IMG/VR virus record: IMGVR_UViG_3300030098_006058
Location: 1 to 64,000 of that record
Length of the DNA stretch: 64,000 nucleotides
Strand: one strand, 5' to 3'
Origin: a virus
The translations under genes were made by a program, and so were the position numbers. The notes beneath the pieces were generated by a model. That model made no database searches and was not told the DNA's origin. It worked only from the letters and a program-made list of their open reading frames with translations. Below, piece by piece: positions 1-5,729 of this stretch (position 1 is its first letter; every line of letters starts with the position of its first letter).

Positions 1-529
1 TTTGTGAAGAAGACTATCAAATGCATATTCATATGAGGGTAATTTAATAGTCTTCAACTCCAACCAAGAGTTATGTTGTTAAAATTAAAACTATAACTAC
101 AACAGTCTACTTAAGTAGTGTAAGGGATCCTCCTTTAGAGTCTATAGTCCTCTTGTTTAAGTGTTACTATTATTCACACAACGTAAAGGGAAACGTATTT
201 CCTTCTTGCATAGCTGTAGTTATAGTTAGATTATCACTATTTCTAGGCTTATAAAAAGAAAAGGAGAGGAGGATCCACCCCCAAGGTTTCATTATACCTC
301 TCCCAATCTCTTCAATACCGTGAAAAAAATGTAACTATAATGTTACTGTAACGCTTCATTTCCCGGAGCTCTCCCAGGATCCACTTTGCATATCATTAAT
401 CAAAATGATAATCACAGTAACATTATTTAAAGTGACAGTTACTATCACTGAGTTATGAGTTTAATACTTTGCGGGTTCTCCAACCTCGGACTGTTCCAAT
501 AAATAATAATAACTCAGTTATTATCGTTC
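1..529. other. Non-coding leader/control region at left edge
   Basis: No open frame of useful length is seen on either strand. The stretch follows the terminator of the leftward gene ending at 612, so it is probably the promoter and leader of the next leftward gene outside the window. It holds a nine-base inverted repeat with a one-base centre (506-514 with 516-524), a GGATCCTCC/GGAGGATCC pair at 125-133 and 268-276, and six GTTAC/GTAAC pentamers between 163 and 443, two of them forming GTTACTGTAAC at 342-352. The GTTAC cluster looks like a set of operator-type sites, but that is inference only. Confidence 0.5.
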
Positions 530-564
530 GTCCTAAATTTAGCAAAGGTTATAGATCTAGTGTG
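530..564 (-). promoter_or_regulatory. Repeated early-promoter-like element, copy 3 (diverged)
   Basis: Read on the minus strand this begins ACACTAGATCTATAACCT and matches, with changes, the two better conserved copies near 983-1025 and 1526-1567 (ACACTATATCATA then CCT). Like them it lies directly downstream of a terminator or gap and just ahead of an inverted repeat (506-524). It would drive the next leftward gene, which lies outside the window. The match is weaker than between copies 1 and 2. Confidence 0.4.
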
Positions 565-566
565 TT

Positions 567-596
567 AAAAAAAAGAGGAGTACCGTAGTACTCCCC
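567..596 (-). terminator. Rho-independent terminator of the 612-860 gene
   Basis: On the minus strand a seven-base-pair stem (GGAGTAC with GTACTCC, 577-583 and 588-594) closes a four-base loop and is followed by eight U residues (A-tract 567-574 on the plus strand). It lies 16 bases after the stop codon of the leftward gene. Confidence 0.85.
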
Positions 597-611
597 TTAC
601 ACATGAGCTGA

Positions 612-860
612 TTAGAAGCAAAGCATAACTGGTTCACCCGATCCATCAGATAAATCTGATCTTAGATCTGTGATAAGCTCTTCATTACCTTTTACAGTAA
701 TCATCTTATCGAATGCACCATTTAGCTTGAACTTACGATCTGCAGTTTTCTCTAGTTGTTTGTGAACACCTAGGAATACTACAACTCGTCCGTCTTCTAG
801 TACACGCTCAGGAGATACAGATATAATCTCTATCTCTCTTGTGTTACTTGAATTTGTCAT
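612..860 (-). CDS. Small hypothetical protein, leftward early region
   Basis: An 82-residue protein I do not recognise. It is mostly beta-strand-like with mixed charge, has no signal peptide, membrane segment or cysteine cluster, and ends GEPVMLCF. It is a self-contained transcription unit: a repeated promoter-like element lies about 120-165 bases upstream, the leader contains several short inverted repeats (AGGTC/GACCT, TAGTGT/ACACTA, CACAG/CTGTG), and a strong terminator follows the stop. One-gene units of this kind suit early host-takeover proteins, which is inference from layout. The start ATG at 860 is the only one giving the full length. Confidence 0.7.
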   Translation of the reverse strand: MTNSSNTREIEIISVSPERVLEDGRVVVFLGVHKQLEKTADRKFKLNGAFDKMITVKGNEELITDLRSDLSDGSGEPVMLCF

Positions 861-982
861 AGCTTAACGAATTACAAGGTTATGGATGGAACAATTCTCT
901 TAGCCACAGTTTATCTGTGTTAGGTCTATAAGACCTGCTCTCCATAGATTAATACAGGTTCTATCTAGTGTTATTGTGGACA

Positions 983-1025
983 CTACTGTACAATCCATAT
1001 ATAAGAAGAGGTATGATATAGTGTA
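983..1025 (-). promoter_or_regulatory. Repeated early-promoter-like element, copy 2, with structured leader
   Basis: On the minus strand: ACACTATATCATACCT, then CTTCTTATATATGG, then TTGTACAG. It shares ACACTATATCATA, CCT-x-TTCTTAT and GTACAG with copy 1 at 1526-1567 in the same order and nearly the same spacing. It lies between the terminator at 1031-1059 and the gene starting at 860. The leader below it (861-982) carries a TAGTGT/ACACTA inverted repeat right after the element and AGGTC/GACCT and CACAG/CTGTG hairpins further on. It does not match the TTTG/TAnnTTTG host-type promoter, so it may be read by the virion RNA polymerase. Confidence 0.55.
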
Positions 1026-1030
1026 TTGTT

Positions 1031-1059
1031 AAAAAAAGAGAGGCCAATGTGACCTCTCT
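1031..1059 (-). terminator. Rho-independent terminator of the 1102-1470 gene
   Basis: Minus-strand stem AGAGAGG with CCTCTCT (1037-1043 and 1053-1059) and a nine-base loop, followed by a run of U residues (plus-strand A-tract from 1031). It lies directly after a TAA at 1068-1070 that closes the alternative frame discussed for the upstream gene. Confidence 0.85.
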
Positions 1060-1101
1060 CTTCCTAGTTACTTAGATAACTTTGCTTTCAGCTGTTCTAC
1101 C

Positions 1102-1470
1102 TCATCTTCTAGCTGATCTAGAGCGATGTTCTTGTATCTGTATGTGATACTCACGTTCTAGCTCTTTAGCTCTATCTAGCTTCTCTTGTAGCTCTACAGT
1201 CTTCTCATGACCTTCTAGCAACATAAGATGTCCATGATACTCATTCATAGCATCCTGATGTTCTGCTATCTCAAGCTCAACCTTAAGCTTGGCTAACTTG
1301 GTTTGCATTGCATCCAATGAGTCATATGCATAGATACGTGGAAACATCTTAACAGTTGATTTACCACCTCGCATCTTAATCTCAATGGCATGCTCACACA
1401 CCTTGATCGCAAGCCTTAGCTTAGTTTGAGTTACAGACTTATTAACTAACGTATTCATTAAACTCTTCAT
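1102..1470 (-). CDS. Coiled-coil hypothetical protein with apparent 3' frameshift
   Basis: A 122-residue, mostly helical protein; residues from about 50 on have coiled-coil character (repeated KLxxLKxEL-type heptads). I do not recognise the family. In its own frame it ends with an atypical Arg/Ser-rich tail (HRSRSARR). One frame over, beginning near 1140 and running to a TAA at 1068, the DNA encodes a textbook continuation of the coil (ALDQLEDEVEQLKAKLSK), and the terminator begins directly after that stop. The intact gene therefore probably spans 1068-1470 with one frameshift, either an error in the sequence or a real shift. Upstream sits promoter-like copy 1. Confidence 0.7.
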   Translation of the reverse strand: MKSLMNTLVNKSVTQTKLRLAIKVCEHAIEIKMRGGKSTVKMFPRIYAYDSLDAMQTKLAKLKVELEIAEHQDAMNEYHGHLMLLEGHEKTVELQEKLDRAKELEREYHIQIQEHRSRSARR

Positions 1471-1525
1471 AATAATAGATTTAATAGGTTAATGGTATGA
1501 TACAGAGCTACCATTCATGCTTCAC

Positions 1526-1567
1526 TCTGTACTACCTATCATAAGAACAGGTATATGATATAGTGTT
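1526..1567 (-). promoter_or_regulatory. Repeated early-promoter-like element, copy 1
   Basis: On the minus strand: ACACTATATCATATACCTG, then TTCTTATGATAGG, then TAGTACAG. It is the best partner of copy 2 at 983-1025. It is followed by a hairpin in the leader (TACAGAG with CTCTGTA, 1501-1531) and then the start of the leftward gene at 1470. The shared order of element, hairpin, gene and terminator in two consecutive units argues that this is a promoter and not chance similarity. Confidence 0.6.
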
Positions 1568-1570
1568 GAG

Positions 1571-1748
1571 TATATAATGCTATATATTTCATGTACGGGG
1601 GGTTTGATTCACTCTTTGGGAGGGGGGAGTTTTCCAATAATGGTCTGCATCTCTGAATACTTACCATCAAAAAAAATATTATAAAAAAATTTTTTTTATT
1701 GAAAATTTAATTATATTTGTTTCTTATTAATATTTAAACTATAGCGAA
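1571..1748. promoter_or_regulatory. Divergent switch region with G-tracts and AT-rich stretch
   Basis: This lies between the leftward and rightward gene arms. It contains two unusual G-runs in very AT-rich DNA: six G at 1597-1602 and GGGAGGGGGG at 1618-1627, then a poly-A/poly-T block (1671-1700). A TATATTTG at 1712-1719 fits the Bacteroidota -7 box (TAnnTTTG), but the region 19-21 bases upstream is only T-rich and offers no TTTG, so it is at best a weak or activated rightward promoter. A replication origin is possible but nothing proves it. Confidence 0.45.
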
Positions 1749-1925
1749 ATGAATTTTATAAACTCATGGAAAAAAGGAAATAAAAAAAATAAAATTAAAA
1801 TAGCATTGAGACTAGGAACACTTACTATTCTGGAAATTTATATGTGTTTTTCATCAATGTGTGAGAAGGATTGTAAATGTCCAAGAGCAAGATTTATGGT
1901 TCTTAACTTTGGATTTGAAATATAA
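1749..1925 (+). CDS. Small hypothetical protein, first gene of the rightward operon
   Basis: A 58-residue open frame starting at the first ATG after the TATATTTG box. It has a very basic N-terminal 20 residues (runs of Lys/Asn), a hydrophobic middle (around residues 25-40) and a short cysteine cluster (CEKDCKCPRA). Its stop overlaps the next ATG (TAATG), which is the coupling style of the rest of this operon and supports it being translated. No known family recognised. Confidence 0.45.
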   Translation: MNFINSWKKGNKKNKIKIALRLGTLTILEIYMCFSSMCEKDCKCPRARFMVLNFGFEI

Positions 1926-1996
1926 TGTGTCCTTGTCCAATATGTATAGTAGCAGCCGTTGTTGTTGCTATAGGAGTAAAGGTGATTAAAAGATAA
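1925..1996 (+). CDS. Membrane micropeptide, 23 residues
   Basis: The frame begins at an ATG overlapping the previous stop and encodes MCPCPIC followed by a single hydrophobic Val/Ala/Ile segment and a basic end (KVIKR). The next gene starts four bases after its stop. The arrangement (three cysteines at the N-terminus, one membrane span, positive end) looks like a tiny membrane peptide. Function unknown; it may be chance, but the tight TAATG coupling and lack of spare bases favour a real gene. Confidence 0.4.
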   Translation: MCPCPICIVAAVVVAIGVKVIKR

Positions 1997-2000
1997 TATA

Positions 2001-2552
2001 ATGGCAAAACAAAAAACACTTGATGAATTAAGAGCTGAAGCCCATAAAAAAGTATTAGAAAATATCGAAAAGAATAAAGGGAAAAAACCTAATTATTCTA
2101 ATGAAGAGGATACGAGTTGTGGAATGTTACCAGAACAAGTACCTATTGTAAATAGAGATGAAGCTAAAAAAATGTATGATAAATTACATTTAAGTTATGA
2201 GTATACAGGTAGAACTAATGATGGAACTAATAGAAAAATATGGACATTAGTAGATCCTAATAAAGAGATTGTGGGGAAAATGAAAACTTCTAAGAATAGA
2301 ATGATTAATCCGAGACCTAAAGGTCCTTGGGATGAACAATTCTCTTATATGAGCCTTTTTCATTATTATGATCATATACCAAATAAAGAAGTAAACTTTC
2401 TTCCAAGTACAACTTATTATATGAAAGAACGTGAGAATACACCACTTAATAAAGAAATGAAAAAGAGAGTAGAAGCTGGAGAGAAACTACCAGAAAGTTT
2501 TGAAGAAATGTTTAAATTGAAAAAAGAAATAGAAGATAGCGGGTTAGAGTAG
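2001..2552 (+). CDS. Hypothetical protein, 183 residues
   Basis: A soluble, Lys- and Glu-rich protein that I do not recognise. It has a helical N-terminus (residues 1-30), a central mixed region with several Trp/Tyr residues, and a helical, charged C-terminus. No signal peptide, membrane span or catalytic motif is visible. It is in the rightward operon just ahead of a tRNA gene, and its last 15 bases, including the TAG stop, overlap the tRNA 5' end. That overlap suggests the tRNA is processed from the operon transcript. Confidence 0.7.
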   Translation: MAKQKTLDELRAEAHKKVLENIEKNKGKKPNYSNEEDTSCGMLPEQVPIVNRDEAKKMYDKLHLSYEYTGRTNDGTNRKIWTLVDPNKEIVGKMKTSKNRMINPRPKGPWDEQFSYMSLFHYYDHIPNKEVNFLPSTTYYMKERENTPLNKEMKKRVEAGEKLPESFEEMFKLKKEIEDSGLE

Positions 2553-2609
2553 TGGTTACTCACGGGTTTCATTAGCCCGTCTAGGTTGGTTCGATTCCAG
2601 CACCCGCAA
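2538..2609 (+). tRNA. tRNA with CAU anticodon (Met or Ile2 type)
   Basis: A cloverleaf can be folded by eye. The acceptor stem pairs GCGGGT (2539-2544) with ACCCGC (2602-2607). The D-stem is GAG(T)/(A)CTC at 2547-2561 around a GG-containing loop. The anticodon stem is CGGGT/GCCCG (2563-2567, 2575-2579) with loop TTCATTA, giving anticodon CAT at 2570-2572. The T-arm is GTTGG-TTCGATT-CCAGC (2585-2601). Oddities: an A-A mismatch at 1-72, T instead of a purine at position 37, a T-G pair closing the anticodon loop, and no encoded CCA (CTA follows). The 1-72 mismatch recalls initiator tRNAs, but the GC pairs of the anticodon stem are shifted by one. A search with a tRNA covariance model would settle identity. 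Confidence 0.75.
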
Positions 2610-2638
2610 CTAATATAAATAATATAATATAAATAATA

Positions 2639-2947
2639 ATGGCAAAAACAGAATTAAGTCAAATTAATCAATCCATCAGAACTGGTGATCAGACTAGGTT
2701 AGGATGTGGTGCTACGTATATTGCAGCAGGTTCTGTATATAGTGGAGATTGGGTAGCTATACAATCTATCAGTACTACAGATGTAGTATTAAAAGTTAGT
2801 GGTACAGCAGAAACTATAGTAGATTGGGAAGGGGTAGCAGGTGATATCACATTAGAATCTACTGTTGGAACAAGTCCGATATGGTATGGAAACTTCACAC
2901 AGATTGAAGTAGATGCTGGAATACTATTAGCGTATAAACGTTGCTAA
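2639..2947 (+). CDS. Small beta-rich protein, possible virion component
   Basis: 102 residues, Thr/Ser/Val/Ile-rich with alternating hydrophobic pattern, suggesting an all-beta fold. It resembles in style the short beta proteins at 35038-35403 and 35434-35736 (a sandwich-like 'VxxGDWVxIQ' stretch). That group sits among tail and decoration genes in this phage, so a virion decoration or spacer role is possible. No specific family is recognised. Starts at ATG 2639 after an AT-rich gap following the tRNA. Confidence 0.6.
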   Translation: MAKTELSQINQSIRTGDQTRLGCGATYIAAGSVYSGDWVAIQSISTTDVVLKVSGTAETIVDWEGVAGDITLESTVGTSPIWYGNFTQIEVDAGILLAYKRC

Positions 2948-2950
2948 TGC

Positions 2951-3148
2951 ATGGATAGAATAATAAAAAAATTAGCTGAGGAATATAATTTACCAGAACA
3001 GGTAATTGAAAGTATTGTTAGATCTCAGTTTAAATTTGTATGTGATAAAATGCAAGATGATGAATGTTTAAAAATAAGATTACATCATTTTGGAGTATTT
3101 AAAATTAAACCTAAAAGATTATATGTAATAAATGGAGAGATTGAGTGA
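2951..3148 (+). CDS. HU/IHF-like DNA-binding protein (short)
   Basis: 65 residues. The pattern of two helices followed by a segment reading LRLHHFGVFKIKPKR-like (LKIRLHHFGVFKIKPKR) matches the HU/IHF family core, where I-x-G-F-G-x-F-x-x-x-x-R leads into the DNA-binding arm. The protein is shorter than the usual 90 residues and lacks most of the beta-arm, a truncated form common in crAss-like phages, which are known to encode IHF-type subunits. It would bend or compact DNA, perhaps in replication or packaging. It lies three bases after the previous gene. Confidence 0.6.
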   Translation: MDRIIKKLAEEYNLPEQVIESIVRSQFKFVCDKMQDDECLKIRLHHFGVFKIKPKRLYVINGEIE

Positions 3149-3329
3149 TAAAGTAATAAAAACTTCTAAATCTGCTATAGAAAATAAATTATCTATAATA
3201 AGTAGATTATTAGCTAAAGAAAAGGCTAAAGAAGAACCGGATGAATTAATTATAGAAGATCTAACATTTAGAATAAAATCTTTTACTGGAAAGATAGGAA
3301 AGATAAATAAATTAATTAATAGAGAATGA
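3132..3329 (+). CDS. Small helical hypothetical protein
   Basis: 65 residues, almost entirely Lys/Glu/Ile/Leu with strong coiled-coil character and no cysteine. It overlaps the end of the HU/IHF-like gene by 17 bases and its stop overlaps the next ATG (ATGA). It may act as a small adaptor or dimerisation protein; there is nothing in the sequence to say more. Confidence 0.6.
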   Translation: MERLSDKVIKTSKSAIENKLSIISRLLAKEKAKEEPDELIIEDLTFRIKSFTGKIGKINKLINRE

Positions 3330-3637
3330 TATTACAATATCTTGAACGAGCATTTAGGAATAATAGAAAAGATACTGGTCTTAGAGCCTTATCACAATTT
3401 GTAAAAAAATCAAAAAAGAAAGGTAATGTATCTACTTGGGATATTAGATTAAAAGGGACAGAATTAGATCCTACTAATCCTGATGGAATAGAATATAATA
3501 AACCGGCAAGGTTTTTAACGTCAAAAGAAACAGATAAATATATATATAATATGAGTAAAAGACGTAAACCAACTAAAGTATCAAATAGAAAGAACTTTAG
3601 AATAGTTGATTATACCGAAAGAAAAAATAGAATATAA
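3326..3637 (+). CDS. Basic hypothetical protein
   Basis: 103 residues, strongly basic (many Lys/Arg, including KKSKKKG and SKRRKP) and without membrane segments. The charge suggests nucleic-acid contact. It overlaps both neighbours by a base or four, in the middle of a translationally coupled run (2951-4179). No known family recognised. Confidence 0.6.
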   Translation: MILQYLERAFRNNRKDTGLRALSQFVKKSKKKGNVSTWDIRLKGTELDPTNPDGIEYNKPARFLTSKETDKYIYNMSKRRKPTKVSNRKNFRIVDYTERKNRI

Positions 3638-4179
3638 TGGCATCATTATTCGATCTGAAAGGAGGACAAATAGTATTAAATCCAGAATCATTAGCTATCC
3701 CTATATTTAATAAGATCTGGAAAAGGGATAAATCTAAATCTAAAGATAGAGCAAATAAAGAAATTGCATATATATTTTTTATGTGTGATTTTAATAGTCC
3801 TTATATGGCTTATCCTGGTTCTAAAAGACGGGATATTATTTTAAATGATTTTATGAAAGATACTAAATGGACAGAGGATAAAGAGATAAAAGAAGCCATG
3901 AATAAATATTTAGAATTCCAAGAAACTCATACAATGAGACTAATGAAAGCAGCTAAAGGAGCTGCAGATAAATTAGCAATGTACTTTGAGCACATTGATT
4001 TTACCGAAATAGGTGAAAATGGAAGACCACGTTACAATGCAAAAGATGTAGCAATTAATTTAGAAAAAGTAGGAAGTATTGTAGAAAGTTTAGATAAATT
4101 AGAAAATAAAATTAAGAAAGAAATTAAGACTGATTCCCGTGTACGTGGTGGTGGGGATATAGGTCTTTATGAACGTTAA
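3637..4179 (+). CDS. Conserved crAss-like protein of unknown function
   Basis: 180 residues, helical. The central segment with IAYIFFMCDFNSPYMAYP followed by a long charged helix (residues about 85-150) is familiar from crAss-like and other Bacteroidota phages, where it lies upstream of the packaging genes. Its position a few genes before terL and its size would allow a terminase small-subunit role, and no other small-subunit candidate is evident, but no DNA-binding motif is clear. Start ATG directly overlaps the preceding stop. Confidence 0.6.
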   Translation: MASLFDLKGGQIVLNPESLAIPIFNKIWKRDKSKSKDRANKEIAYIFFMCDFNSPYMAYPGSKRRDIILNDFMKDTKWTEDKEIKEAMNKYLEFQETHTMRLMKAAKGAADKLAMYFEHIDFTEIGENGRPRYNAKDVAINLEKVGSIVESLDKLENKIKKEIKTDSRVRGGGDIGLYER

Positions 4180-4189
4180 AATAATTATT

Positions 4190-4684
4190 ATGGGATGTGG
4201 ATGTAATAAAGGTAAAAAAAATAAACCTACTACCAATATATTAAAAGAGACCTTACAAAAAGCAGTAGCAGAAAGTAAAGGTGATCCGATTAATATTGTT
4301 GCACCAGTTAGAAATGGTAAGCTTCAAACTCCTAAACTTGTAGATAAAGCTACAATGGATAGGGTTAAAAAGAATCAAGATGCAAGAATTAAAGAGCATA
4401 AAAAAGGAGTTAAACCACCAAGCTTAATGAAACGTGCATTCAACTTTGCTAAGGCTACAAAAGAATATGTTAAAGATGGTATGCAGAATGTTGATAAAGC
4501 TATATATATAAAAAGATTGGAAATTTGTAAAAGATGTCCTATATTTAACGCGGAAAAAGGAACATGTAATAAATGTGGATGTTTTATGGAAATAAAAGCT
4601 AAATGGAAAGTTTCTACATGTCCTGATGAGCCATCAAGGTGGCCAGATCCAAATATAAAAGTAAAAGAATATGGCGATAACTAG
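4190..4684 (+). CDS. Zinc-ribbon-like Cys-rich protein (DUF6171-like)
   Basis: About 164 residues from the ATG giving MGCGCNKGKK; an upstream ATG at 4169 is possible but would overlap the previous gene and prepend an unlikely tail. The C-terminal 50 residues hold a metal-binding pattern: CKRCP, then CNKCGCFM, then CP before Pro/Trp-rich residues. This CxxCP...CxxCGC...CP arrangement is common in short phage and Bacteroidota proteins grouped near DUF6171. The N-terminal CGC plus Lys run and a basic middle suggest nucleic-acid binding. It overlaps the next gene by 14 bases. Confidence 0.65.
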   Translation: MGCGCNKGKKNKPTTNILKETLQKAVAESKGDPINIVAPVRNGKLQTPKLVDKATMDRVKKNQDARIKEHKKGVKPPSLMKRAFNFAKATKEYVKDGMQNVDKAIYIKRLEICKRCPIFNAEKGTCNKCGCFMEIKAKWKVSTCPDEPSRWPDPNIKVKEYGDN

Positions 4685-4910
4685 AAAAACTTTAAAAGAA
4701 AAGTATAAATTCGAACCGGTTAAAGGTAACGAAAAAGTATTAACACGAAGAATAGGTGAAGCAGAAACTATAGATGTATTTGGAAGCGCTCTTTGTTATA
4801 GAGGAGAAGTTATGGCTACTCTTGAATGTATGAGTAATGATAGGTTTGGAGAATATTTGGAGAGATTAATTAGAAGTTTAAAAAGAAGAAATGAAATTAA
4901 AAGTAATTAG
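4671..4910 (+). CDS. Small hypothetical protein
   Basis: 79 residues, mixed alpha/beta with a basic C-terminal helix (RLIRSLKRRNEIK). No recognisable motif. It overlaps its upstream neighbour by 14 bases and the downstream DUF5675 gene by 20, so it belongs to the same coupled operon. Confidence 0.6.
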   Translation: MAITRKTLKEKYKFEPVKGNEKVLTRRIGEAETIDVFGSALCYRGEVMATLECMSNDRFGEYLERLIRSLKRRNEIKSN

Positions 4911-5361
4911 AATTAGCAGTGAATCAGATTCAACATCGGGATTATTATTTGATATTACCGATCCTGATAATAAAAAATTTTTAGCTTATACATTGGAAGA
5001 TGAAAAAAGAAAAGAAAAAGTTATGCATGAAACAAGAGTACCGGCTGGAGAATATCCGGTTGTACTTAGAACAGAAGGTGGGTATCATAATAAATATTCT
5101 AAAAGATTTTCTGACTTTCATGTTGGTATGTTGCATATTATTGATATACCTAATTTTGAGTATATTCTTATTCATTGTGGTAATACCGATGAAGATACTA
5201 GTGGATGCTTACTTGTTGGAGACTCCCAAGAAAATAACCAAGTCAAGAAGGACGGTTTTATAGGAGCATCTACACAAGCATACAGAAGAATATATCCAAA
5301 GATAGCAAAAGCTTTAGAAAATGGAGAAGAAGTAACAATTAAATATGTAGATTATGCGTAA
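4891..5361 (+). CDS. DUF5675 family protein, possible peptidoglycan-related enzyme
   Basis: 156 residues covering the whole family. Visible landmarks are FLAYTLEDEKR (residues about 30-40), VPAGEYPVVLR, LHIIDIPNFEYILIHCGN and the conserved DTSGCLLVG near residue 105. The IHxGN...DTxGCxxVG pattern recalls the His/Cys active-site layout of L,D-transpeptidases (YkuD), and the family is common in phages of Bacteroidota, so a cell-wall role is a reasonable but unproven idea. It has no signal peptide. It sits upstream of the envelope-directed cassette at 5729-8610. Confidence 0.75.
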   Translation: MKLKVIRISSESDSTSGLLFDITDPDNKKFLAYTLEDEKRKEKVMHETRVPAGEYPVVLRTEGGYHNKYSKRFSDFHVGMLHIIDIPNFEYILIHCGNTDEDTSGCLLVGDSQENNQVKKDGFIGASTQAYRRIYPKIAKALENGEEVTIKYVDYA

Positions 5362-5635
5362 TAGAACTGATCAAGAATTATTAGATGAAGCAATGGATAA
5401 TGCTTATAAAGTTGTAATGGGCTTAACTACTGTAGATGATATATTAGATAGTGATAAAGAAGAAGTTGTATTACCTTTTGATATGACACAAGATAATGCA
5501 TATGATGTAACAAAACTTATTGAGTTATTGGTATATTATTATGAAGGTGAAGAATGGTATGAAAGATGTGCAGCTTTAACAAAATTAACAAAGAATGGCA
5601 AAAAGAACGCAGTTTTTATTCGAACAGAAGAGTAA
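5354..5635 (+). CDS. Acidic hypothetical protein
   Basis: 93 residues, rich in Asp and Glu, helical, with several Tyr in a YYYEGEEWYERC segment. It overlaps the DUF5675 stop by eight bases. No family recognised. An acidic small protein next to a very basic one (5595-5729) could form a pair, but this is only suggested by position. Confidence 0.6.
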   Translation: MRNRTDQELLDEAMDNAYKVVMGLTTVDDILDSDKEEVVLPFDMTQDNAYDVTKLIELLVYYYEGEEWYERCAALTKLTKNGKKNAVFIRTEE

Positions 5636-5729
5636 AGTAACAAGAAGAGGAGTACATGCTAAAAGCGGTTCTTCTAAAAGTAAAAGTAGTAAAAATTATA
5701 AAAAACCATATAATAGACAAGGAAGATAA
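5595..5729 (+). CDS. Small very basic protein, 44 residues
   Basis: The frame overlaps the end of the previous gene by 41 bases and ends in TAATG with the following gene. It begins MAKRTQFLFEQKSKVTRRG and ends in a Ser/Lys repeat (SKSKSSKNYKKPYNRQGR). The tail resembles that of short basic proteins I associate with crAss-like and marine phages. Its composition suits binding to nucleic acid or to the acidic partner just upstream. It is too short for many gene callers but the exact coupling on both sides supports it. Confidence 0.6.
   Translation: MAKRTQFLFEQKSKVTRRGVHAKSGSSKSKSSKNYKKPYNRQGR

Noticed and set aside
464-500. tRNA-like T-arm around GCGGGTTCTCCAACCTCG
   Set aside because: The loop TTCTCCA does not match TTCRANN and no anticodon or acceptor stem can be paired around it.
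1526-1620. Possible CRISPR-like or iteron array because of the repeated element near 983 and 1526
   Set aside because: Copies are spaced by 450-550 bases with genes between them, not by spacers; the position relative to terminators and starts fits promoters better.
1698-1719. Full host-type promoter at the start of the rightward operon
   Set aside because: TATATTTG is present, but the only TTG nearby is 10 bases upstream in place of 19-21; kept only as a weak candidate within the switch region.
4981-5263. Open frames in other frames and strand inside the DUF5675 gene (87 and 64 residues)
   Set aside because: They lie fully within a clear, family-matched gene and have low-complexity Lys/Ile or Phe/Ile composition typical of shadow frames in AT-rich DNA.
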